From: Micractinium sp. NFX-FRZ
Taxonomy: Eukaryota > Chlorophyta > Trebouxiophyceae > Chlorellales > Chlorellaceae
Direction: 5' to 3'
NCBI GenBank assembly: GCA_029339195.1
Contig: JAPTJF010000537.1
Location: 1 to 39,374, forward strand
Length of the DNA stretch: 39,374 nt
Position 1 is the stretch's first letter. Each line of letters starts with the position of its first letter. Positions 22,288 through 32,477 of this stretch are shown piece by piece. Both the position numbers and the translations under genes were made by a program. Under the pieces are notes generated by a model. That model searched no databases. It had not been told where the DNA came from and saw nothing but the letters and a program-made list of their open reading frames with translations.

Positions 22288-22877
22288 CTTTGCCGTACAA
22301 GACGAGCACTCGCGCACCGCCTGGGCTTCATGTCAGCTGCTACCGCCCCCATGCTGGGCATGCCCTGCCGCTGCCGCCCCATGCTGGGCTTGATGCGCTG
22401 CAGAAATTCGGCTATGGTTGATCCGTCGCCGCGCATCGAATATAAATTATATAATAAAGGGGCAGGTGACTTTCGAGCACTGCGGGGGCCAGCGCAAGTG
22501 CCGGCTTTTTCCTGCACTTTTTTCCCGAGGGCTTATGCAGCCCAGGCCGTACCTGCTGGCCCGTTAAATAGAGGTGCCGAAATCCTAGCAGGCGCCAATA
22601 GCCATGGCACGCGAGAGCTCGCCATTTGAGGCGGTCTCCTGGCTTTAGCGGCGGCCTTGCGACCGCTCGACAGCGTGCGTCGACATGGGAGTCCATTTGC
22701 AGGTATGGGCGATCGCGGCAGGCGGGAAAGACAACGTTAGGGAAGCGGCAGCCACGTGCCGCTGGCGGCGGCGGCGCGTTGCGTAGTGCCGCCCACGCCT
22801 TCTTGCTGCTCACAAACGTGCAGGGATGGCGCCTCTAGCACGACGCTGAGTTCTTCCTCTCCGCATTCCTAGGCAAG
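22288..22877. promoter_or_regulatory. Upstream region of the SET-domain gene with AT-rich TATA-like block
   Basis: No supported coding exon. An isolated AT-rich block at 22,438-22,460 (AATATAAATTATATAATAAA) stands out in GC-rich DNA about 420 bp before the ATG and could be a TATA-type core promoter, which would imply a long 5' UTR. The short ORFs here have no homology I recognise. Confidence 0.4.
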
Positions 22878-25800
22878 ATGGAGGACCCAGCGGCTACCGC
22901 AGCGGCGGGGCCGTCTGGCAGCGGCGGCGCAGGCGCCGGCGGTGGGCGGGCCGCTGATGAGGGCCGTGATGTGCCCAGCTTTGACAAATGTTTGGAGGAC
23001 ATGCGAGAGCAGACTTACCAGGGTCCTCCCAAGCTGGAGCCCGGTGACGTCATGGTGAGCAGGCGCGGCTGGGAGGCCAGCACTCTTCGAGCTGCGACAT
23101 GGGGGCATGGGCGGCGGCGAGGCGTTGCGTTGGCGTGGCTGGCCCGCCTCCGCTTGCCCCCTATGCTGCTGGTGGTGCCTACATTCTGCCAGCCAGGCAG
23201 GATCTCCTGCCTTCACTGCTCACCTGATATTCCTACGCTAGGCTGGGCGCTGCTCACTTGCCCTGGCGCTTCTGACTCTTGCCGCCCGCAACTGCTGCCT
23301 GCCACTGTCGCTGGCCCCGCGCGCAGGCGCTGTCCCATGCGATGAAAGGAGAGGTGGCCCCCTGCTTCCTCAGCGCATGGGACAGCTATGCAGCCCAGAA
23401 AGCAGCTGAAGCGGCAGCGGCAGCAGCTGGCGGCGGCAGGGGCCGGGGCCGGGGCAAGGGGCGGGGGCGGGGGCAGGGGCGCGGCGCCAAGGCTGAGCCC
23501 CCGCAGCCGCTCAAGTGCTGTGTGCGAGACATCATGAGTTTTCCCAACGGTGAGGGTGCTGCGGGTGTGTGGCAGGTGTCTGTGCATCCAAAAATGGGCA
23601 CCTGCGGTACTGCACCCTCACTTTCGTTGACGTGTGATTCATGGAGGGAAAGACGTTGCTTGCGAGCCTGCTGCTCACTTGCTTGCATACCTGGCAGGCT
23701 GGCTGGCTGACATTTGTGCCACGCGTGCGTCACCCTGCAGACTACCTGCCTGAGGAGATGCGGGAGGTGGGGGGGATGATGCTGGACACCTGCGCCGCAG
23801 CTATCGAGGCTGCAGCAGGCCTTGGTGCCGGGCAGCGCCTGCCACTGCGCCAGCTGCTGGAGAGGCTCAAGGTGGACGTCCCAGTGGAGGGTGAGTGGCT
23901 GGGTGGGTGGGTGAGAAGGCGTAAAAGTGTGTTGCATGCCTCTTGCCGGTGGGGGCTTGCCGGTGCGGGATGTGCGGCCAGATCGCACTGGGCAGAGGAG
24001 ATGCCCCCGCCTTCTCTGCCATGATGCCCAATATTTGGAGGCCAGGCGAGCTCGAGGCAACACAAGGGCCACCAGGCGCCTCCCGCCATGCCCTTCAGAT
24101 GGAATCTCTGCCTTGTTGAGAGAGCACCCTTGCACATCGTTACCCCGCTTGCCCCACACCTGCCCTCCCGCCCTCCCCCCCCTTCAGGCGCTTTCAGGAG
24201 CTACACAGTCCCCGAGGATGACCGGCGGGAGGGTTTGAGGTGGGCAGCAGCAGCTGTGCTGCTCTGACCAGCCACCGCCTGCTGCCCTGACCACAGCGCT
24301 TTGGCAGGGGCGCGTGCCTCGGCGCGCTGCACGCATTCTTGGGTTTGTGCTCTGCGTGCCTCACTCCCGTGGCCGCTCCTGCGTGCCGTGCCAACGAGAG
24401 GCCAGGCGCCCGGCTCATCCCCTTGCTGGCTGCCTGCCTGCCTGCCTGCACGTGCGTGCAGGGGCGAGCTGGGCCTGCGGCTTGGGCTGAAGCGCAGCCG
24501 GCGGCCTGCCGGCACCTTTGTGGGCTTCTACAGGTGCGCCCCTCCCCAGCCGCCCTCTGGTGTGGGCGTGGTGTGCGCAGGCTGCTGTGAGTGCCATGAC
24601 CTGCAGCCCTCTGTGCACTGCTCCATGGGCGCCCCGCCCACCCTGCCCTGCCGCACCGCTGTGGTTGCTTGTTGTGGGCTGCTTTTGGGTGCCTCGACCT
24701 GTGGGCCCCCTCATGCACCTCCCCAGGTGCGCCCCGGACCCCTGCCAGCTCACACCAGCGTCAAACACCATCAAGCTCATCAGTCCTGGCCATGTTTCTG
24801 CCCTGCTCTTTCAGCGCCGCCGCCTGCCTGACAGCAGGCATCCCTGTGTCCGTCCTCACAGCTCCAGCACGCATCTCCCTGTGCTTCCCACCTGCCCTCA
24901 ACTGCCGCGGCCCCGCCTGCCTGCAGGGGGGAGGTGCGCTTCAAGAGCGCCCACAACCAGTTCCTGCGGCAGCCGCCCAAGGAGTGGGCTGACACCGTGA
25001 GCCCCTGGTGCGCCCACTGCGCTGTCAGGGCTGGAATGTGGCTCATGCGCAGTTAGCGCTGGAATCTATCTCATGCGCAGTTGGGGCTGGAATCTAGCTC
25101 ATGCGCAGCTAGGGCTGGAATCTGTCTCATGCGCGGTTTGGGCTGGAGTCTAGCTTGACATGCATGCACCGCACTGCTGCTGCCGTGCGCGCATGTGGCA
25201 TCTCCCGGTGCAGCTGAGCCCCACCCCTTGTACACAGCCATGGTGCGCAGGCATCACGCCTGTGCCCCGCCCCCCGGCTCCGCCTGCCGCCGCACCTCAG
25301 CTGTGCGCTGTGCTGTGCCATGATGTGCCGAGCAATGCTGCACTGACCCATGCTGTGCTGCGCTGCGCTGGGCCGTGCTGTGGTGTGCTACACATCCCCA
25401 AGCTGTGCTGTGCTGCGCGACACTGGTACTAGGCCAATGTGCAGCCCGCCTTGCCCTCACTGGCACCCCGCAATCTAGCAGCTGCTTGCCCCCTGCCCCT
25501 GCCCTGCAGTCTTTTGCCTGCCCTCGCCCAAGCTGCTGCGCCCTTGCTCCTTGCCCCACCCCCTGCCCCTGCCCCCACGCAGCCCCGCTCTTTGGAAGTA
25601 TGCTCACGGGATGTACACCGTTGAAGTGATCACCTTCAACCCTCGGGTGGAGCTGGCGGGGCGGGAGGGCTTTGCCTTCCAGTTTGGGGTGAGCCCTGTG
25701 TTGTGCAACGGTGCAAGCCTGAAGGTGGAGGTTCCCCAGCGATGCACAACACATGCATGGCACGCATGAGTGCACAGACACGGGAGGCGAATGAGAGGTG

Positions 25801-28800
25801 GAGGGTGAAGGTTTGAGTCTTGGGGTGAGGCATGCGAGTCGTCTGCAGGGGCTTGGCAGCATTGGCAGCGTGGGGGAGGGTGGCAATGGCTTGAGCTAGA
25901 AGGGCCCCTCCCGTACCGCCGCTGCCCCACATGCCCCGCAGTGCCCCATTTGCTGCCTCTCACCGGCGCCCGTGCCGACACCGTGCACCTGCCGCCCCGC
26001 ACGGACGGCCCCACCTGGACTGCTTGAACCTTCACACGCATGCCACACAACCCTGCGCTGCAGGCTGAGCAGTCGGGGTACACCCTCTGCAACTCTGCGC
26101 TGCGCTGCGGCAACGCCACCATGCGCATCAACGACCCGCACGTCTCGCCCTTCACTCGGGAGGTGGGTGGTGACAGCTGCATGGGCGTGTGCAGTTCTAT
26201 TGAGCTGGGGCGGTGCCTGGCCAGAATAATTGACGCCACGCTTGATTCAGCCGAGGAGGGAGGTGAGGAGGCACAGCTGCCGTGGCTGTGCGTGCACGTG
26301 GGTGCGCTGGTGTGCAGCGCTCCCGCATGCTTGCTGCCGCATGCAAAGCTGAGGCGGCCTTGCGTAGCAGTCCCACTCCGCTGCGGCGCTGCCGGTGTGT
26401 TGGAAGCGAGCGCCGCCCCTGCCTCTCTGCTGCCCTTCGGCGGCACTACATGGCATGCCTCCTGCCTGTGCTGGCATGCAGGGCTACCAGTGTAGTCAAC
26501 GCTGCACAGCAGTATCACCTTGGGCAGGGTTCCGTCTTTGAAACACAACAAACCAGATAATCATAGGTTGACGAGGCATGCGCCAGCAGCCCCTCCCCCA
26601 ACCCTCTTCCACTCACTACCCACCCTCCCCTCCATCCCACTGCAGGGCTACTTGCAGGGCGGGAGCCTGGGGGAGAACTGCCAGGCATTTGAGGTGCTGG
26701 TTGCGGGCTGGCCCTTCCTGGCAGTCTTCCTTACAGAGGCGGTGTCGCCAGGTGGGCGCTTGTTGTCGGCGACTTCAAGTGCTGCCTTGTGTGCCCGCAC
26801 GGCCCTCCGTGCACGGGAGTGTCCTTTACAGTCGCATTTTGGGCTGCAGCATTTGTGCTGCAGCATTTGGGCTGCAGCCATGCGAGGCCTCGCTGCCCTG
26901 CCAGGTGCACACTCGCATGCAGGGGGGTTTGATGGATGTCAAATGGCCGTGCAGCCCCGCTTGTCTTGCCTGGGACGACCTTGCGCTGGGCCGTGGAAGG
27001 CAACGGTGTCGCCGGCCCACCTGCCAGCACGGAGACCTCAACCCTGCTGTGCGCCCCAAGCGCTCCACACGGTGACTGCTCCACTTCACGCCATGCTTGC
27101 CGTGGGCACAATCTGTACTGCTGTGCTGCAGGCACGGACCTGCGGTACAGCTACGGCTTTGCCGACTACTTTGAGATTGTGGGGGGCGAGTATGAGGAGG
27201 CCAAGGCTGCGTGTGAGGCGCGGCAGGAGAGGGCACGTGTGGCGGCAGAGGCGGCACGGCTGGCAGAGGAGCTGCGGCGCAGGGAGGAGCGGGCGCTAGA
27301 AGAGAGGGCGCAGCTGGAGCAAAAGGCAGCAGAGGCAGAGCAGCGGCTGGAGCAGCAGGCAGAGCAGATGCGGCAGGAGCAGGAGCGGGCGGCTGAGGAG
27401 GCACGGATCAGGGAGGAGCGGGCGGCTGAGCAGGAGGCGGAGGTGCGGCGGGAGCAGGAGCGGGCGACCGCAGAGCTGCAGCGCCAGCTGGCACGCAGGG
27501 ATGAGGAGAATGCGGTGCTGAGGCAGCAGATGGCACAGCTGCAGTCACGCCTCTCTGGCAGCCTGGCGGGCGGCGGCACCGGCTGCGGCACCGACCAGCC
27601 CACCACGACGGCCGCGGTTGCGGCGGCCGCCGCCGCTGCCGCCGACGCCATGTCAGCGGATCATGTGCAGCCTGGCCCAGCAGGGGCTGGGGCTGCGGCG
27701 GCGGTGGCAGCAGGAGAGGTGGCGTCGCCAATGCGCCCGGCAGCAGCGGCAGCAGCAGCAGCGGCAGCAGCAGCAGCGGGCCCCTTGGCAGCTGCAGACG
27801 CCGAGCTGCAGCGCGCAGAGTCTGAGACACAGTCCACTCCAATGCCCACCCCTGCCACCACTCCTGGCGGCTGCCGACGGGAGGCGCAGCAGGGCCAGCA
27901 GCAGCAGCAGGCACAGCAGCAGGCTCTGCAGCAGCAGCAGGCGCCATCGCAGCACGGGCAGCAGGCGGTGCAGCAGCAGGCATGGCAGGAACCGCTGCAG
28001 GTGCAGCCAGAGCGGCCGCTGCAGGAGCCACAACAGCAGGCACAGCAGCAGCAGCAGCAGCAGCGGCGGGAGCAGCAGGCACAGCAGCAGCAGCAGCAGC
28101 AGCGGCAGGAGCAGCACGCGCCGCTTGACAGCGCAGGCGCAGCGTCTGGCGGCGCAGGCAGGCAGACCAGCGATGTAGATGCAGAGCAGGCCCCGCCACG
28201 TGTGGCGCAGCTGCAGGCGGAGCTTGGGGAGGCCCATGCGCAGCAGGTGGCTGCAGCCGCTGCCCTGGAAGAGGCACAGCAGGCGCAGCAGGCTGCACAG
28301 GACAAAGCCGACCGGGCCGGGACGACAGCCGCTAAGGCACGCGCTGCGGCACAGCAGGCGCAGCAGGAGGTGCAGGAGGCAGCGGCCCAGCGGCAGCAAG
28401 CGGTCGCGGCGGCGGTGGAGGTGGCAGCTGAGGAGGAGCAGCAGCGGGAGGCGGATGTGGCTCAGTGTTGGCATGCGCTGAATAAAGCTGCCTTCTCTCA
28501 TCCGGCTGTCAGGTGTGTGCTGTGGCTGTGTGCTGCTGTTTGTCTGTGTGCTTCTCACGGCCTGTGATGCACCGCTGCCCAGTTCATTGGTTGGGGGATA
28601 GCTTGCAAGCGTGACGAGGCATGCACAGCGCAAGCACGAGTGCAGCCGGGGAGCAGCAGGGCGGGGAGCTTTGCTGCTGGCTTACCACAACCTCTGGCCT
28701 CTTCCCCTGCCTGTGCAGCCTTGAATTGATGGAGGAGTGCTGGGAGGTGGCACCTGCAGCAGCACCGGCGCAAGCAGCAGCAGAGCATGGAGAGCAGGAG

Positions 28801-30773
28801 CAGCAGCAGGCTGCAGCAGAGCAGCAGCAGGAGGCGGCAGCCGAGCAGCCCGTGCGGCAGCCTGAAGGGGATGACAGCGATGATGTGATTGTCGTAGAGG
28901 GGCAGCGGTCTCTGTTCAAGCTCATGTCAGAATGCACGCCGCTGGAGCAGAGCCTCGTGCTGGTAAGCGCTGCTCACCGGCCGAGCAGGAAAGGGCCTGC
29001 CCTGCTGGCGCATGCCTGCCCCCACCTGCCCTCCAGCTGTCATGCTGACCCCGCTTGCTGACTGGCTGGCTACCCGCATACCTCCTGGGCTGCCACTTGA
29101 ACCCTGTCCATGCTGTTCCTGCCACAGCCTCCTGTTGTTGAGTCCAGCAACTGTGCCCTGTATGCGCGCGCACCATCATGACGGCTGCGGAGCACCACTG
29201 CTACTGTGACTCAGCTCTGCTCTTTGCTCGCACTCAACGTCGCACCGCTTGATGCCCGCCCCTACCATGCCTGCAGTGTCTGGGTGATACTCAAGTGACA
29301 CGGCAGCTAGGGGAGGCCCTGGAGCAGACGGGCCATGAGTCCAATCAAGGCCAGGTGAGGAGTTGTGTGGGCGCCGGGTATGGGATACACCAGGCAGCAC
29401 ATGTGGACCGTGTCTGACACAGAAGCGCACGTTGTGGCACCACGAGCGGGCGTTTGTGTGGGCATTGTGTGGGTGCATGCTTCATCCCTGCGTGGCCAGC
29501 CTTGTGCGCTGGACCTGCCCACCCTCCACCCTGCCCTCCCACCTTCCCATCTGGCTCCCTCCTGGCCCTCGCCTCTGCTGGGGAGTGCCGCCCCCCTTCC
29601 GAAGCTCCCTTCCCACTTGCCCCCGCCTTGCATGCGCAGGCGGTGAGGGCTGCTTACGCCGCGTTCCTGTGCTCCAAGCAGCGGCTGCAGCAGCACGTGC
29701 AAGAGGCAGAAGCTGCGAGGCAGCAGAGGCAGCTGGAGGTTGCAGCTGCGGAGCAGGCAGAGACGCAGCTTGTGCAGAAGGCAGAGGAGGCAGCGGCAGA
29801 AGCAGAGGCAGCAGCCAGCACTGCAGCTGAGCACCTTCTTGCCCTGGTAGGCAAGGTGGTGGCTGCGGCGCAGGAAGCAGCAGCTGCTGCCGCGGCCCAT
29901 ACGGCCGGCATAGAAGCTGCGCTGCAGGCAGAGAAGGAGGCCGAGCGGCAGCGGCAGGAGGCAGAACAGCTGCGGCAAGAGGAGGAAGCGCGGCGGCTGC
30001 GAGAGGCAGAAGAGCGGCGGCAGCAGGAGGAGGCTGAGCAGCGGCGGCAGGAGGAAGAGAGGCGGCGGCAGGAGGCGCACGCAGCTGAGCGCAAGCGAAA
30101 AAAGGCAGCAGCAGCAGCAGCGGCGGCGGCAGCAGCGGCGGCAGCAGCGGTCGACGCAGAGCGGCAGCAGCAGGAGGAGGCTGAGCAGCGGCGGCAGGAG
30201 GAAGAGAGGCGGCGGCAGGAGGCGCACGCAGCTGAGCGCAAGCGAAAAAAGGCGGCAGCAGCAGCAGCGGCGGCAGCAGCAGCAGCAGCAGCAGCGGCGC
30301 CAGCAGCGGCCGACGCAGAGCGGCTGGAGCCGAAGCGGCAGCGGCTGCAGGGCCCGGCATTAGGTGGCCCTGGGGGCAGCGAGCTGGGAGGCTCCAACGG
30401 CTGCAGCAGCGGCGGCGGCACCGGCAAAGCGTCACGCAAGCGAGGGCCCTCCAGGGGTGCCGGCCATGGCGGGCCTTCGCTGCCACTGCAGCCGCCAATC
30501 AAGCACAAGCGGCTGCAACCCGCTCTGGCGGCGGCGGCAGCGGTACAGCAGCGCCGGGCTGAGGAGATGGATGTGCAGCGCGTGCAGGCGCAGCAGGCGC
30601 AGCAGCCATCTCAGCAGCAGCAGCAAGCACAGCAGCAGCAGCAGCAGGCGCCACAGCAGCAGGTTGATGTTGACCTCACGCATTTCCCACTCCCGCAGCA
30701 GCGGCAGCAGCGGCAGCGGCAGCAGCAGCAGCAGCAGGTCGAGGTGATTAATCTGTTATCTGACGATGAATGA
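22878..30773 (+). CDS. SET-domain protein (putative protein lysine methyltransferase) with coiled coils and C-terminal SUMO-interaction-like motif, about 1,300 aa
   Basis: Exons: 22878-23054, 23327-23549, 23741-23890, 24188-24239, 24462-24533, 24927-25007, 25583-25688, 26064-26162, 26646-26751, 27132-28512, 28719-28962, 29277-29354, 29640-30773; 3,903 nt in frame, stop TGA. The join of exons 6 and 7 is least sure: GTGAGC at 24997 with an acceptor before 25599 is an alternative. SET domain about residues 202-370: GELGLRLG and GTFVGFYRGEV at the start, NATMRIND (304-311) at the position of RFINHS, WPFLAVFLTEAVSPGTDLRYSYG (C-terminal motif with the Tyr pair of YxYG). The IND form replaces the classical NHSC. 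N-terminal to it is a Gly-Arg repeat (GRGRGKGRGRG). C-terminal are an Arg/Glu coiled coil (about 376-490), a polyQ/Ala spacer, DDSDDVIVVE (867-876), a second coiled coil with ERKRKK basic clusters, and VEVINLLSDDE as the last 11 residues. SET proteins transfer methyl groups from S-adenosylmethionine to lysines; substrate unknown, nuclear location inferred. Confidence 0.83.
25028..25158. repeat. 28-bp intronic minisatellite (five units)
   Basis: Five imperfect tandem units of about 28 bp (GGGCTGGAATCTAGCTCATG plus CGCAGTTA) directly after the donor of the intron between SET-gene exons 6 and 7. No unique spacers separate the units, so it is not CRISPR-like. Farther into the same intron (about 25,310-25,430) is a TGCTG/TGCGC-rich stretch like those in the tandem family introns. 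Confidence 0.9.
30021..30314 (+). repeat. 147-bp in-frame tandem duplication in the last exon of the SET gene
   Basis: Two nearly identical copies with a 147-bp (49-residue) period, starting at 30,021 and 30,168. Each encodes a Gln/Glu/Arg helix (EEAEQRRQEEERRRQEAHAA), an ERKRKK cluster and a polyalanine tail. Confidence 0.9.
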
Positions 30774-32477
30774 CCTGACCTGAGCCTTAGGGTGATACCA
30801 TGGCTGACCATGCCTAAATCAGCCTGGCGCTGGCTGAGCCTGAGGCTGAGCTTAGCGAAAGCTGAGCTGAGCCAAGCTGAGCCGGCCTGCGGCACACAAG
30901 GGGGCAATGCGCGCGAGTGCCCCGCCACCCAATCCACCCCACCATGTCTGTGCCCACACGCATTGCACCACTCCCGCACACCTGCTGCGAGACACTTTCC
31001 ACATCTCAGTCTTTTCTAGAAAAATGACACTTCCAGTCCCATTGTCTTCATCTACCCTACCCACACACCCTGTGTGCACATGCTTCTGTCACCTGCTCTC
31101 CCGCGCACTGAAGACTTTTCCTCACAATTCTGACATCAGAATTAGATTCAGATCCTGACTCCCCGGTTTGATCCGCACCCTCAGTGAGCTGTTTGCGATG
31201 CAACACATCTCTGCGCATGGCAAGCCGGCACTGATTGCCAGGAAAGCAGGGTTGCCCCGTGGGTGAGCTCTCAACGGACGAGATGGCCAGCGGGCGGGCA
31301 GTGTGCAGGGTGGTGTGTGGCTCACACACCTGAAGCCTGAGGTTCTAGAAGCTCCCTCCGATGATAACACCTCCATCATTCACGTCCGTACGTGGGTGTG
31401 AACAGCGGGAGCCGCAACGCAGGGTGTGTGAGCTGGTGCGGGCTGGGCTGCCGTTCCCCGCCCGCGGCGACCAACCGCCACCAATTGCGCCCATTCGCCC
31501 TCCACCCCTGCTGTTTTCCAAATACCTGTGGGGATTCGGGCACTGCCTTGCCTGTCACATCAGGCCGGAAATTCCCCGGGGGCGAACACATGTGTACCAT
31601 GCATTCCACACGGGGAACAGGGAGCCTGCCCCACCCCCTCATGCTCCCCCCTGTCCATGGCCCCCGTGGGGAAAGCCCCCCAATCCCCAGCCAAGACTGG
31701 CAATTAAGCTGGAGTGGGTGGGGATGGCGAGGAAAGGGCAGGTGAATGAGGGGGCAGCGGGGACCACGGAGGGGATGGGGCCAGGCGGGACAGACAGCCC
31801 CAGGAGGTAAGCCACCCCCAACTCCTGCCCCCGCTGCCCCCCTCATCCCCGTCGCCGACAGCAACTTCCGAGGGTGTTCGACTGGGGAGTGTTCGAGTCA
31901 GTAGCACAGTTGACTGCTGTACGACTTTCAGGGGGTTTACAGTATTTGCGGCGGGGCAGGGAAGTTCTGGGATTGGGACAGCAGGGATAGGGACGGCGGT
32001 GACCAGGGCGCACGACGGCGGCGACAGGCGGGAAGGCACGGAGCTGGGGCGCAGGAAACACGCAAACCCAATTTTGATGCATAATTTTCGGGACTTTGCG
32101 GGAGAGAGGGCAAGAATGCGCTGGTGTTTCCCCTTGAGGCCGTGATGAGTTCAGGCACCCTGTTGCCTATCTTTCCCTTGATGCAAACAATTATGTTTGA
32201 AACCAGGCGCGTAACTTGGGGTTGGGTGCAAGTCAAACAAGCAAGTGTAGGGCGTTTGCGGCCGTCCATGCTCGGCCTGCTGGGCTGCTCGACTGCCCCG
32301 CCCGGGGTTGGGCGATGCGCGGCGCGGCGCGAGCGGCACCTTTGAACCGGCGGAAGACCTTGCCAGACAGCCGCAGCGACGCTTGGATGCTTGCTAGCCG
32401 CTAAATATCGGCGCTGGGGCACTGTTGGGGCGGATCGCAGCGCACAGGGCTGCCAGGCGCCCTCCTAGACGGGTGAC
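30774..32477. other. Intergenic region between the SET gene and the CBM20 gene
   Basis: 1.7 kb without a supported exon. It starts with the SET gene 3' UTR, including a hairpin (separate entry), and ends in the promoter and 5' UTR of the CBM20 gene. A CTAAATAT stretch lies about 75 bp before that ATG. It also contains two TTCTAGAA palindromes (31,014-31,021 and 31,343-31,350). No repeat arrays. Confidence 0.5.
30844..30873 (+). other. Hairpin with a GAAA (GNRA) tetraloop 70 nt after the SET gene stop codon
   Basis: Arms GGCTGAGCTTAGC (30844-30856) and GCTGAGCTGAGCC (30861-30873) pair over 13 positions with one G-G mismatch and one G-U wobble, closing the tetraloop GAAA. The surrounding sequence is rich in CTGAG and GCTGA, so alternative pairings exist. 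Confidence 0.6.

Noticed and set aside
20206..22629. 807-codon plus-strand ORF (FPPY-type repeats) and a 552-codon minus-strand ORF (GREV-type)
   Set aside because: A 12-bp repeat keeps frames open automatically on both strands. There is no signal peptide, no convincing splice structure and no non-repetitive domain. Kept as a repeat, with the coding option noted as a finding.
25028..25158. Regular 28-bp repeats resembling CRISPR direct repeats
   Set aside because: Units are directly adjacent with no spacers, lie in an intron, and the genome is eukaryotic.
27166..28633. Several 160-326 codon minus-strand ORFs over the SET-gene large exon
   Set aside because: Low-complexity shadows of the GCG/CAG-rich coding strand.
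29307..30508. 300-codon Leu/Pro-rich minus-strand ORFs opposite the last SET-gene exon
   Set aside because: Composition is only the reverse complement of Q/A/E-rich coding sequence.
31012..31350. Two TTCTAGAA palindromes as heat-shock elements
   Set aside because: Each has only two nGAAn-type units, they are more than 1.1 kb from the next ATG, and there is no cluster.
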